Below, piece by piece: positions 1 through 7,190 of a DNA stretch of 27,660 nucleotides. Location of the stretch: assembly GCA_045579045.1 (NCBI GenBank), contig JAZNLL010000036.1:1-27660 (forward strand), read 5' to 3'. Below the pieces are notes generated by a model. That model searched no databases, had not been told where the DNA came from, and worked only from the letters and a program-made list of their open reading frames with translations. The stretch is from Avoscillospira sp045579045. Lineage in GTDB: Bacteria; Bacillota; Clostridia; Oscillospirales; Oscillospiraceae. The first letter of the stretch is position 1. The number at the start of each line of letters is the position of its first letter. Position numbers and translations under genes: made by a program.

Positions 1-73
1 TTTTTTCTATTTGTTCGGCGGTCATGGCTTTCTTTTTTGCGCCAATGTCCGCCCGGAGTGCTTTTTTATCCAT
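1..73 (-). CDS. 5-formyltetrahydrofolate cyclo-ligase, N-terminal fragment (cut by window edge)
   Basis: Only 24 codons lie in the window, starting at the ATG read from 73 down. The peptide starts MDKKALRADIGAKKKAMTAE, which matches the usual beginning of 5-formyltetrahydrofolate cyclo-ligases (basic helix, then an Ala/Ser-Met/Leu-Thr-x-Glu-Gln segment). A GAGGTGA ribosome binding site lies just upstream (81-87 read in reverse). The family converts 5-formyl-THF to 5,10-methenyl-THF with ATP in the cytoplasm. The gene is divergent from the cysteine desulfurase gene, with about 94 bases between the start codons. The catalytic part lies outside the window, so the name rests on the N-terminus alone. 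Confidence 0.55.
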   Translation of the reverse strand, partial: MDKKALRADIGAKKKAMTAEQIEK

Positions 74-109
74 GGAGTTCACCTCGATTGTTATCATATC
101 ACAGAACCT

Positions 110-138
110 TTTACTTTGCCAGAAAAGTGTGATAAAAT
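110..138 (+). promoter_or_regulatory. Promoter of the cysteine desulfurase gene
   Basis: TTTACT (110-115) and TAAAAT (133-138) are separated by 17 bases, a sigma-A-type arrangement 30 bases before the ATG at 168. The ribosome binding site GGAGG is at 159-163. Confidence 0.5.
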
Positions 139-167
139 AAAAGAAAACCTTTGTTTTCGGAGGTCCT

Positions 168-1280
168 ATGATTTATCTCGATAATTCCGCCACCACCAAG
201 CCCTGCCAAGAGGCGGTGGAGGCCATGACCTATATGCTCAAGGAATGCTGGGGCAATCCTTCCTCCGTCCATCATCTGGGTGTGGAGGCAGAGCGGCAGA
301 TGAAAACTGCCAGAAATCAGGTGGCTGCCCTCATGGGTGCGGAGCCGGAGCGGGTGTTCTTCACTTCCGGCGGCACGGAAGCCGATAACTGGGCGATTTT
401 CTCCACCGCCGAACGTCTGGGCAAACGGGGCAAGCATATCATCACCACGGCGGTGGAACACCATGCCGTTCTCCATCCCATGGAAAAGCTGGAAGCCCAG
501 GGCTTCGAGGTGACCTATCTAAAGCCCGATGAGACAGGCTTTGTCTCCGTGGAGACCCTGTCTGCTGCCCTCCGTCCCGATACCATTCTGGTGTCTGTGA
601 TGATGGTCAACAATGAGACCGGTGCCGTCATGCCCATTGCCGATATGGTCAAAGCCGTTCGGAGAAAGAGCCCTCTTGCCCTGTTCCACACCGATGCGGT
701 GCAGGGTTTCGGCAAGGTGCCCTTCAAGGCCAAAACTCTGGGTGCGGATCTCATTTCCGTCTCCGGTCATAAAATTCATGGTGCCAAGGGTGTGGGCGCA
801 CTGTATATCAAAAAGGGTCTGACCCTGCCGCCTCTGCTGCGAGGCGGCGGACAGGAACAGAATTTCCGCTCCGGCACAGAGGGTCTGCCTGCTATTGTTG
901 GCTTCGGTGCCGCCTGCGCTGCCTGCGATCTGAATCAGGAGATCGCCCATCTTTCCCAGCTTCGTGATCTCTGCCGGGAAAAATTGGCAGATGTGCCGGG
1001 ACTGGTGTTCCTCGGCAAGGGCGATGCTCCTCATGTGGTCACCGTGTCTGTACCCGGTCTGCGGAGTCAGGGTCTTATCAACCGCCTGCAGGAACGGGAG
1101 ATCTACGTCTCCGCTGGTTCTGCCTGCTCCAAGGGTCACCGCAGCCATGTGCTGGAAGCCATGGGTGTGCCTGCCAAGGTCATCGATGGCGCCATCCGCA
1201 TCTCCTTTGGTCGGGAGAATACTCCCGAGGATGTGGACCGGTTGAGAGAAGGTCTGATCTACGCCATCGACAACCTGTAA
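168..1280 (+). CDS. Cysteine desulfurase, NifS/IscS family (PLP-dependent)
   Basis: This 370-residue enzyme removes sulfur from L-cysteine as an enzyme-bound persulfide, giving alanine, and supplies sulfur for Fe-S clusters, tRNA thiolation or cofactors. Family marks: N-terminal YLDNSATTKP (3-12), SGGTEADN (67-74), the EHH stretch (97-99) whose first His stacks on PLP, HTDAVQ (174-179), the PLP lysine K202 in SGHKIHGAKG, and the active-site cysteine C320 in SAGSACSKG. Length is normal for the family. The start is the ATG after GGAGG. No scaffold (IscU/NifU) or thiI gene follows directly, so the sulfur acceptor cannot be read from context. The active-site Cys loop is short, as in NifS-like group I/IscS proteins, but I do not assign a specific paralogue. 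Confidence 0.93.
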   Translation: MIYLDNSATTKPCQEAVEAMTYMLKECWGNPSSVHHLGVEAERQMKTARNQVAALMGAEPERVFFTSGGTEADNWAIFSTAERLGKRGKHIITTAVEHHAVLHPMEKLEAQGFEVTYLKPDETGFVSVETLSAALRPDTILVSVMMVNNETGAVMPIADMVKAVRRKSPLALFHTDAVQGFGKVPFKAKTLGADLISVSGHKIHGAKGVGALYIKKGLTLPPLLRGGGQEQNFRSGTEGLPAIVGFGAACAACDLNQEIAHLSQLRDLCREKLADVPGLVFLGKGDAPHVVTVSVPGLRSQGLINRLQEREIYVSAGSACSKGHRSHVLEAMGVPAKVIDGAIRISFGRENTPEDVDRLREGLIYAIDNL

Positions 1281-1310
1281 AATTTTATGAAATATTCACA
1301 AAAAGAGGGC

Positions 1311-1339
1311 TGTTTTTCCATGGACATATGTGCTATAAT
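1311..1339 (+). promoter_or_regulatory. Promoter of the CBS-pair gene (extended -10)
   Basis: A perfect TATAAT (1334-1339) is preceded by TGC, forming an extended -10. The -35 region 17 bases upstream (TGTTTT, 1311-1316) is weak. It lies 31 bases before the ATG at 1370, so this gene probably has its own transcript. Confidence 0.55.
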
Positions 1340-1369
1340 GGAGACAGAACATATTTGGAGTGAATTCAG

Positions 1370-1792
1370 ATGAATATCTTATTCCTGCTGACGCCCAAGG
1401 CCAAGTGTGCATTCCTGCACGACGATGATACCATGCGTCAAGCACTGGAACGAATGGAAAGCTCCGGCTTTGCAGCACTGCCCATTCTCAATAAGGATGG
1501 CAGCTACCGGGGCACCCTCACAGAGGGTGACCTGCTCTGGGGCATCAAGAATCTGGGGCTGACAGACCTGCGGCAGATGGAAGACCATGGCATCATGGAG
1601 ATCGCCCACCGCCGTGACAATACCCCTGTATCGGTGGCAGCCAAGGCGGAGGATCTGGTATCCACGGCAGTCAGTCAGAACTTTGTGCCTGTGGTGGATG
1701 ACCGTGGCACTTTCATCGGCATCGTCACCAGAAAGGCCATTTTGCAGCATTTCGTAGACCGTTACATGGAACAGAAGCAGCCGGTCGGCTGA
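1370..1792 (+). CDS. CBS-domain pair protein (possible DarB/CbpB-type ligand sensor)
   Basis: A 140-residue protein made almost entirely of two CBS motifs. The first covers about residues 10-60 (DDTMRQALERMESSGFAALPILN, then GTLTEGDLLW) and the second about 75-130 (FVPVVDDRGTFIGIVTRKAILQ). Such pairs form a Bateman module that binds adenine nucleotides. Stand-alone two-CBS proteins of this size in Firmicutes include DarB of Bacillus and CbpB of Listeria, which bind cyclic di-AMP and act on the stringent-response enzyme Rel. That relationship is plausible from size and layout, but I cannot confirm the ligand residues. It is monocistronic by its own promoter and terminator. The start is the ATG after TGGAGTG. 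Confidence 0.8.
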   Translation: MNILFLLTPKAKCAFLHDDDTMRQALERMESSGFAALPILNKDGSYRGTLTEGDLLWGIKNLGLTDLRQMEDHGIMEIAHRRDNTPVSVAAKAEDLVSTAVSQNFVPVVDDRGTFIGIVTRKAILQHFVDRYMEQKQPVG

Positions 1793-1797
1793 AACCG

Positions 1798-1832
1798 TCG
1801 CCGCAGAGCAGCCGCCCTGCGGCGATGATTTT
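1798..1832 (+). terminator. Hairpin terminator after the CBS-pair gene
   Basis: TCGCCGCAG (1798-1806) pairs perfectly with CTGCGGCGA (1817-1825) around a 10-base loop and is followed by a broken T-run (TGATTTTATTT). It starts a few bases after the stop codon. Confidence 0.6.
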
Positions 1833-1836
1833 ATTT

Positions 1837-1956
1837 AAATGCAAAATGCAAAATTATAAAATGCAAAATTGAGGTGTCAGCTTCGCTGACGATTTCAATT
1901 CGTCCGGCTTTGCCGGACACATTCATTCTGCATTCTGCATTTTACATTCTGCATTA
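1837..1956. repeat. Interspersed palindromic repeat, family A, copy 1 (120 bp)
   Basis: The outer arms are tandem variants of AATGCAAAATGC on the left and ATTCTGCATTTTACATTCTG on the right, which are imperfect reverse complements. Two perfect hairpins lie between them: GTCAGC-TTC-GCTGAC (about 1877-1891) and GTCCGGC-TTT-GCCGGAC (about 1902-1918). The core linking the two hairpins (ATTTCAATTC) is shared with copy 2 at 4550-4668. The element lies in the spacer before the BMP-domain gene and codes for nothing. Confidence 0.85.
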
Positions 1957-1971
1957 GAAACCGGAGGTTTC
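1957..1971 (+). promoter_or_regulatory. Ribosome binding site inside a perfect small palindrome
   Basis: GAAACCGGAGGTTTC folds as a 6-bp stem with a GGA loop and contains the GGAGG ribosome binding site of the gene starting at 1974. It abuts the end of repeat A copy 1. The hairpin could hide the site in part, but the effect is not known. Confidence 0.55.
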
Positions 1972-1973
1972 CT

Positions 1974-3932
1974 ATGTCATTTCAGGAAGCAAAAGAATAT
2001 TACGAAAAAGCCCAAAAACGGGGCAAAAAAGAGTATAAAGAGGATGTCCATCATGGCAGATACCCCTATCCGCAGGTGCTGGATGAGATTTTGAACATCT
2101 CCATGGCGGCAGGTCAGGTGGATCTGGGTGTCATGGAAGTGCCCTCCTATCTGGTGGTGGGCATCAAGACCACCGGGCGGAAAACCTCCTTTTCCTCGGA
2201 TTTCATGCCTCTGTTGCCCTGGCAGAGCGAGTTTGGAAGCAAATGGATCATGCTCTGTCAGGCCCACCTCAGCGACGAGGGCATCCGGGACCCTATTTTG
2301 TGTTATGAATATTTGGGCAGATTTTATGTCCAGGAGGGCAATAAGCGTGTCAGCGTGCTGAAATTCTTTGATGCACCCACCATTCCTGCCCATGTGATCC
2401 GAATCGTACCCATGTACGCCGAGGACCCCACCATCCGTGCCTATTATGAATTCATGGAATTCTACCGCCTTTCCCGTGTCTATCGGGTGCGGCTCCATCA
2501 GCCCGGTGCCTACGGCAAACTGTTGGTGGCCCTTGACATGGAGCAGGATCATGTGTGGACAGCCGAGGAACGGACACGGTTTATCTCCTCCTATGTCCGG
2601 TTCCGAACTGCCTTCCATAAGCAGGGCGGAGCCCGCCTGCCGGTGACCACGGGAGAAGCCCTCATGGTCTGGCTGGGTGTCTATGCCTACACAGATCTGT
2701 GGGATCTGACGGAGCAGGAACTGGAAAAGACCATCGCTTCCGTCTGGCCCGATGTGAAGCTCCGGACGGAGGAAACACCCATCGCCATCAGCACGGAGCC
2801 TGCCCGGCCGGAGCATAAGGTGTTCCAGAGCCTGATGCTGGACAGCCGTCCCACCCATCTGGATGTGGCATTTTTGTACAGCAGCACTGTGGAAAACAGC
2901 GCATGGGCAAAGGCTCACGATCTGGGCAGACAGTATCTGGAGGAAGCACTGGGCAACCGAATCACTGTCCGCACCTATGATGGAATCCACGGCGGTGACG
3001 AAGCGGAGACTGTCATGGAGCAGGCCGTTGCCGACGGCGCACAGGTGATCTTCGCCACCTCGCCGCCCATGATCGGTGCCTGCCGAAAAATCGCCGCCCG
3101 ATACCCCGGTGTGAAGGTACTCAACTGCGCCTTGTCCATGCCCTATACCGGTGTCCGTACCTACTACGGACGGATCTACGAAGCCAAATTCCTCACCGGT
3201 GCCATGGCAGGTGCCATGACCAGAACGGGCAAGATCGGCTATGTGGCGAACTATCCCATTTTCGGCGTACCGGCAGGCATCAATGCCTTTACTCTCGGCG
3301 CGAAAATGACCAACCCCAAGGTGGAAGTGAAGCTCCGCTGGAGCTGCCTGCCCAGAGAGGGAAGTCTCTTTGAAGGGGAAAATGTGGATGTCATCTCCAA
3401 CCGGGAGGGCGTGGGTCAGCAAAAGACCCATCTGGCATGGGAATGGGGCACTTACCTCATTGAAAAGGGCGGCTTGCACATTCCTCTTGGCACGCCCCTG
3501 TGGGATTGGGGCAGATTCTATGAAAAAGTCGTCACCTCCATCCTCGATGGCGGCTGGGATGCCCTCAGCGGCAGAGACGGTCAGCGGGCTGTCAACTACT
3601 GGTGGGGACTGGGCAGCGGCGTCATTGACCTGCAGCTCAGTGACCGCCTGCCGGACGGTGTCGCCAGACTGGTGGAGATCCTCAAAAAAGGTGTTGCCGA
3701 TGGCAGAGTGTCGCCCTTCCATGCAGTTCTGGTGGATCAGGCAGGCAATGTCCGCAACGACGGCAGCCGCAATCTGACCCCCGAGGAGATCATGCACATG
3801 GACTGGCTCTGCGAGGGTGTGGACGGTCGAATCCCCTGCTTTGACGAACTTTTGCCCATGTCGCAGAATTTGGTGCGGCTGCTGGGTATTTACAGAGATG
3901 AAATTCCCCCTGAAAAGGAGTGGCTGTTGTGA
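1974..3932 (+). CDS. Cytoplasmic ParB-like / BMP (PnrA-type) substrate-binding fusion protein
   Basis: A 652-residue protein with no signal peptide or lipobox, so it should be cytoplasmic. The C-terminal half (about 295-560) resembles basic membrane protein/PnrA (Med) nucleoside-binding domains: DVAFLYSSTVENSAWAKAHD, a second-lobe segment with GAQVIFATSPP, and the stretch YYGRIYEAKFLTGAMAGAMT followed by KIGYVANYP, typical of the BMP fold. The N-terminal part (about 1-150) has ILCYEYLGRFYVQEGNKRVS at 108-127, which recalls the GxRR-type motif of ParB/Srx-like domains. Usual BMP proteins are about 350 residues, secreted lipoproteins that serve ABC importers; this one is nearly twice as long and has no ABC genes beside it. 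Its stop overlaps the next start (GTGA), so it is translationally coupled to the metallophosphoesterase. The BMP call is firm, the ParB-like call is tentative, and the function is unknown. Confidence 0.75.
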   Translation: MSFQEAKEYYEKAQKRGKKEYKEDVHHGRYPYPQVLDEILNISMAAGQVDLGVMEVPSYLVVGIKTTGRKTSFSSDFMPLLPWQSEFGSKWIMLCQAHLSDEGIRDPILCYEYLGRFYVQEGNKRVSVLKFFDAPTIPAHVIRIVPMYAEDPTIRAYYEFMEFYRLSRVYRVRLHQPGAYGKLLVALDMEQDHVWTAEERTRFISSYVRFRTAFHKQGGARLPVTTGEALMVWLGVYAYTDLWDLTEQELEKTIASVWPDVKLRTEETPIAISTEPARPEHKVFQSLMLDSRPTHLDVAFLYSSTVENSAWAKAHDLGRQYLEEALGNRITVRTYDGIHGGDEAETVMEQAVADGAQVIFATSPPMIGACRKIAARYPGVKVLNCALSMPYTGVRTYYGRIYEAKFLTGAMAGAMTRTGKIGYVANYPIFGVPAGINAFTLGAKMTNPKVEVKLRWSCLPREGSLFEGENVDVISNREGVGQQKTHLAWEWGTYLIEKGGLHIPLGTPLWDWGRFYEKVVTSILDGGWDALSGRDGQRAVNYWWGLGSGVIDLQLSDRLPDGVARLVEILKKGVADGRVSPFHAVLVDQAGNVRNDGSRNLTPEEIMHMDWLCEGVDGRIPCFDELLPMSQNLVRLLGIYRDEIPPEKEWLL

Positions 3933-4552
3933 AGATCCTTTTTTTAGCCGATGAAGAGTGTCCTTATTTCTATGACTATTATCAGCCCGGAAAGCTGAAG
4001 GAGTATGACCTCATCATCTCCTGCGGCGATCTGAAGCCGGAATATCTGACCTTTCTGGTGACCATGTCCCATGCGCCGCTGCTCTATGTCCATGGCAATC
4101 ACGATGGCATCTATAAGCAGAAGCGTCCCGAAGGCTGCTTCTGTCTGGAAGACAAGATCATGAATGTGGAAGGGCTGCGAATCCTCGGTCTGGGCGGCAG
4201 CCGCAAGTATAACGGCGGCGACCATCAGTATTCCGAAGGGCAGATGAAGCGCCGGATCCGCAAGCTGCGGTGGCAGCTGCGGCGGCATAAGGGGGTGGAT
4301 CTGGTGGTGACCCATGCCCCCGTGGAGGGTCACGGCGATGGCAGAGATCCTGCCCATCAGGGCTTCGCCGCTTTTAAGGATCTGCTGGATAAATACCATC
4401 CCAAATATCTGGTCCACGGTCATGTCCATATGTCCTACGGTCACGATATTCCCCGGCTGGACAAGTACGGCGAGACCACACTCATCAATGCCTGCCAGCG
4501 GTATGTGCTGGATCTGCCGGAATATCCGGTAGACGGAGTTATTATTATGTAA
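3929..4552 (+). CDS. Metallophosphoesterase (calcineurin-like phosphatase family), small
   Basis: The metal-binding motifs occur in family order: an N-terminal strand with ILFLADEE, ISCGDLKPEY, YVHGNHDG, VVTHAPVEGHGDG and VHGHVHMSYG. The first motif has D-E-E where most relatives have D-x-H, as in some phosphodiesterase subgroups, so one metal ligand may differ. Length from this start is 207 residues. I chose GTG at 3929 because AAAAGGAG (3913-3920) is correctly spaced for it; the in-frame GTG at 3920 lies inside that binding site. The start overlaps the TGA of the BMP gene (GTGA), implying coupled translation. The substrate is unknown (nucleotide or phosphodiester). The stop codon TAA (4550-4552) is also the first three bases of repeat A copy 2. 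Confidence 0.82.
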   Translation: MKILFLADEECPYFYDYYQPGKLKEYDLIISCGDLKPEYLTFLVTMSHAPLLYVHGNHDGIYKQKRPEGCFCLEDKIMNVEGLRILGLGGSRKYNGGDHQYSEGQMKRRIRKLRWQLRRHKGVDLVVTHAPVEGHGDGRDPAHQGFAAFKDLLDKYHPKYLVHGHVHMSYGHDIPRLDKYGETTLINACQRYVLDLPEYPVDGVIIM

Positions 4553-4668
4553 TGCAGAATGCAGAATTAAGAATGCAGAATGGAGGTGTCGCCAAAGGCG
4601 ACGATTTCAATTCGTCCGGCTTTGCCGGACACAATCATTTTGCATTTTGCATTCTACATTTTGCATTA
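4550..4668. repeat. Interspersed palindromic repeat, family A, copy 2 (119 bp)
   Basis: It has the same design as copy 1. The left arm starts TAATGCAGAATGCAG, and the right arm ends ATTTTGCATTA. Hairpin one is GTCGCC-AAA-GGCGAC, differing from copy 1 in bases but not in pairing; hairpin two, GTCCGGC-TTT-GCCGGAC, is identical. The terminal TAATGCA and TGCATTA are exact reverse complements. It begins on the metallophosphoesterase stop codon and ends 21 bases before the start of the SbcD-like gene. An open frame from 4552 runs through it, giving a false N-terminal extension of that gene. Confidence 0.87.
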
Positions 4669-4689
4669 TTCGTGGTCGGAGGTCTTATT

Positions 4690-5718
4690 TTGATAAAACT
4701 GATACACACTGCAGATCTTCATCTGGATAGCCCCTTTGCCGCTTTTTCTTATGAAGAAGCGGCTCAGATGCGTGGCCTCCAGCGGCAGATTCCCATGGAG
4801 CTGGCAAGGCTCTGCCGAGAAAAAGCATGCGACCTGCTCTTGCTGGCAGGCGATGTGTTCGATAGTGACAGGGTCTATCCCGAAACGGTGGAGGCCTTGA
4901 AAACCGCCTTTGCCCAATGCGGTGCGGCGGTGTTCATCGCCCCCGGCAACCATGACCCCGCCACCTTGCAGTCTGTTTGGAAAAAAGAAAACTTGCCGGA
5001 AAATGTCCATATTTTCACGGAAAATATGACTTCCGTGACCCTTTCCGATAAAAAGTGTCGGGTCTGGGGCGCAGGCTTTCGGGATTCGGAAGCCTATGAC
5101 CTTTTGCAGCCCATTCCTCAGGCTGAGGACGGATTTTTGGAAGTGGGTGTGTTCCACGGCGACCCGGTAAACCCCGGCGGCTACCATCCCATTTCCTCCG
5201 AAACCCTTGCTGCCTGCGGCTTGGACTATCTGGCGCTGGGTCATATCCACAAGGCATCCACCCTGCAAAAAGCAGGGAAAACCCACTATGGCTGGCCCGG
5301 CTGCCCCATGGGCAGAGGCTTTGACGAGTGCGGCGAAAAGGGCGTCTGGTATGTGGAGTTGGATGCCGATTGCAGACAGGAATTCCTGCCGCTGACATTT
5401 CCAAAATTTGAAATTCTGTCTCTGGATGTCCATGACCTGACCGTTCCCAAGGAGGCGGAGGGCAGCATATGTTGTCTCATCCTCACGGGCGAGTCGGAGC
5501 CGTTGGATGTGGAGGCGGTGGAGGCAGACCTTGCCCATCATTTCCGCCGTCTGGAAGTGCGGGATGATACGGTGCCCCCCAGAGACCTCTGGGCAGGCTG
5601 CGGTCAGCAGACCCTGCGGGGTCAGGCTTTGGCTTACTTAAAGCAGAAGGATGACCCGCTGACGGAGCAGGCAGTCCGCTGTCTGCTGGCAGCTTTGGAA
5701 GGGAGGGAGCAGCCGTGA
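4690..5718 (+). CDS. SbcD/YhaO-like metallo-dependent DNA exonuclease
   Basis: A 342-residue metallophosphoesterase of the Mre11/SbcD type: HTADLHLDSPF at the N-terminus, LLLAGDVFDSD, IAPGNHDPA, GVFHGDPVNPGGYHPI and YLALGHIHKAS, that is, all five metal-binding motifs. These enzymes cut DNA ends or hairpins together with an SMC-like ATPase, here the next gene. I chose TTG at 4690 because GGAGGT (4678-4683) is correctly spaced, the mature motif starts at once (MIKLIHTADLHLDS), and the 46 residues added by an upstream ATG at 4552 are encoded by repeat A. The C-terminal part (about 240-342) is a small capping region. The stop overlaps the next start (GTGA), so the pair is made together. Confidence 0.88.
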   Translation: MIKLIHTADLHLDSPFAAFSYEEAAQMRGLQRQIPMELARLCREKACDLLLLAGDVFDSDRVYPETVEALKTAFAQCGAAVFIAPGNHDPATLQSVWKKENLPENVHIFTENMTSVTLSDKKCRVWGAGFRDSEAYDLLQPIPQAEDGFLEVGVFHGDPVNPGGYHPISSETLAACGLDYLALGHIHKASTLQKAGKTHYGWPGCPMGRGFDECGEKGVWYVELDADCRQEFLPLTFPKFEILSLDVHDLTVPKEAEGSICCLILTGESEPLDVEAVEADLAHHFRRLEVRDDTVPPRDLWAGCGQQTLRGQALAYLKQKDDPLTEQAVRCLLAALEGREQP

Positions 5719-7190
5719 AGATTTTGCGGATGAAAGCCACCTTCGGCTGCCTCGATGAGGCGGAACTGGTTCTGCAGCCCGGTGTCAATGCGCTGACTTT
5801 GCCCAACGGCCACGGAAAATCCACATGGGCGGCCTTTTTCCTTGCCATGTTCTATGGCATCGATACGTCCCAGCGTGCCGCCAAAGGCCGTCTGCCGGAA
5901 AAGGTTCGCTATGAGCCTTGGAACGGCAAACCCATGGAGGGGATTCTGGAACTGGAACTGGACGGAAAAACCGTGGTCTTGCAGCGGACTTCCGAAAAGG
6001 GCAAGCCCATGGGGCAGCTTCGTGCCTATGAAAAGGAGACGGGACTGGCATGGCCCGATGTGACGGCAGAAAACTGCGGCATGTATTTTCTGGGACTGGA
6101 ACGGAGCGTGTTCCAAAGAAGTGCCTTCCTCCGTGGGGAGGAATTGGCGGTTTCGCAGGATGCTGCCCTTGCCCGTCGGCTGGAAAATCTGGCTGTGGGC
6201 GGTGACGGGGGAGAAGATGCCCTGCAGGCGGCAGAACGGCTGAAGCAATGGAAAAACCGCATCCGTTACCACAAGTCGGGACTTCTGCCGGAGGTGGAGG
6301 AAAAACTCCGTGAAGTGGAGCAGGCTCTTGCCCAACAGGAGCGGGCAGAGAGTACCCGTGCGGCTTTGGCACAGTCGGTGGAGCTGCTGCAGTCCCGTCG
6401 GCAGGAACGTGCAGCTGCCCTGCAGGCGGCTGAGGGGGCTTTGAGAGAAGCCCCTGCGCCCAAGTCCCTGTTTTTGTGGCTCTGGTTGGCGATTTTGGAA
6501 CTGGTCGTCTGCGGTGTGTGCATCTGGGCAAAAAGTCCGTGGGCGATTTTGCCCGGTATCGTCGCGTTGGTCATGGTTCCCATTGCCATAAAACGAAAAA
6601 AATCTGCCGATGAAAAGCGGCAGAAGCTGGAAGCCCGTGTCCGTCAGACAAAGGCGGAATATGAGGCTGCCTGCGGTGCTGACGACAAAACGGCGGCTCT
6701 GCGGCAGGAACTGGAACTGCTTTCCGAAGAAGACCGCGGAACGCTGATGGATCGCTGGGCGGCCTTGGAACAGCAGCGGCAGAAGCTGCTGGAACAGGAG
6801 CAGGCGATTGCCCTTGCACAGGAGGCTTTGGAGTTTGCCAAATCCCAGCAGCAGCGGGTCTATGCCCCCAAATTGACCCGGTTGGCAGGAGAATATCTCT
6901 CCAAGCTGACCCGTGGGCAATATGACGGTCTGGTTCTGGAGCAGGATTTCACTCTGCAGGTCATAGAGGGCAGTTCCCGTCTGGCAAGACCCCTGGCAGC
7001 CCTCAGCAGCGGCACAAGGGATCAGGTCTGGCTGGCGCTGCGCCTTGCCATGACAAAGCTTCTGTTACCCAAGGATACCCCCATCTGGCTGGACGATGTG
7101 CTTCTGACCTTCGATGTCGACCGCACCGCCGCCGCCATGGAGGTCCTTGCCGCCGAAAACCGGCAGGTTATTTTAATGAAATGCAAATAA
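5715..7190 (+). CDS. SbcC/YhaN-like AAA ATPase with two membrane segments (compact form)
   Basis: A 491-residue SMC/Rad50-like ATPase and partner of the preceding nuclease. Walker A is PNGHGKST (30-37). A helical, probably coiled-coil stretch (about 190-245) leads into two hydrophobic segments (about 252-271 and 275-293), followed by a second helical stretch (about 295-390). The ABC signature-like ALSSGTRDQV precedes Walker B IWLDDVLLTFD (457-467). Membrane segments in the middle of the coiled coil are typical of YhaN. Bacillus YhaN is about twice as long, so this is a short-arm version. It ends QVILMKCK, where relatives often continue for some residues, so the C-terminus may be clipped. Start GTG overlaps the previous TGA. 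The likely role is DNA end processing at the membrane, inferred from family only. Confidence 0.85.
   Translation: MKILRMKATFGCLDEAELVLQPGVNALTLPNGHGKSTWAAFFLAMFYGIDTSQRAAKGRLPEKVRYEPWNGKPMEGILELELDGKTVVLQRTSEKGKPMGQLRAYEKETGLAWPDVTAENCGMYFLGLERSVFQRSAFLRGEELAVSQDAALARRLENLAVGGDGGEDALQAAERLKQWKNRIRYHKSGLLPEVEEKLREVEQALAQQERAESTRAALAQSVELLQSRRQERAAALQAAEGALREAPAPKSLFLWLWLAILELVVCGVCIWAKSPWAILPGIVALVMVPIAIKRKKSADEKRQKLEARVRQTKAEYEAACGADDKTAALRQELELLSEEDRGTLMDRWAALEQQRQKLLEQEQAIALAQEALEFAKSQQQRVYAPKLTRLAGEYLSKLTRGQYDGLVLEQDFTLQVIEGSSRLARPLAALSSGTRDQVWLALRLAMTKLLLPKDTPIWLDDVLLTFDVDRTAAAMEVLAAENRQVILMKCK

Noticed and set aside
1977..3797. Large minus-strand open frame opposite the BMP-fusion gene
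   Set aside because: It is a shadow of GC-rich codon use in the real gene. It has no ribosome binding site and its translation is rich in His, Gly and Gln without any family motif.
1974..7190. Named anti-phage defence system
   Set aside because: SbcD/SbcC-like pairs are common housekeeping repair genes. I see no toxin, cyclase, restriction or TIR domain in the cluster, so defence stays a speculation.
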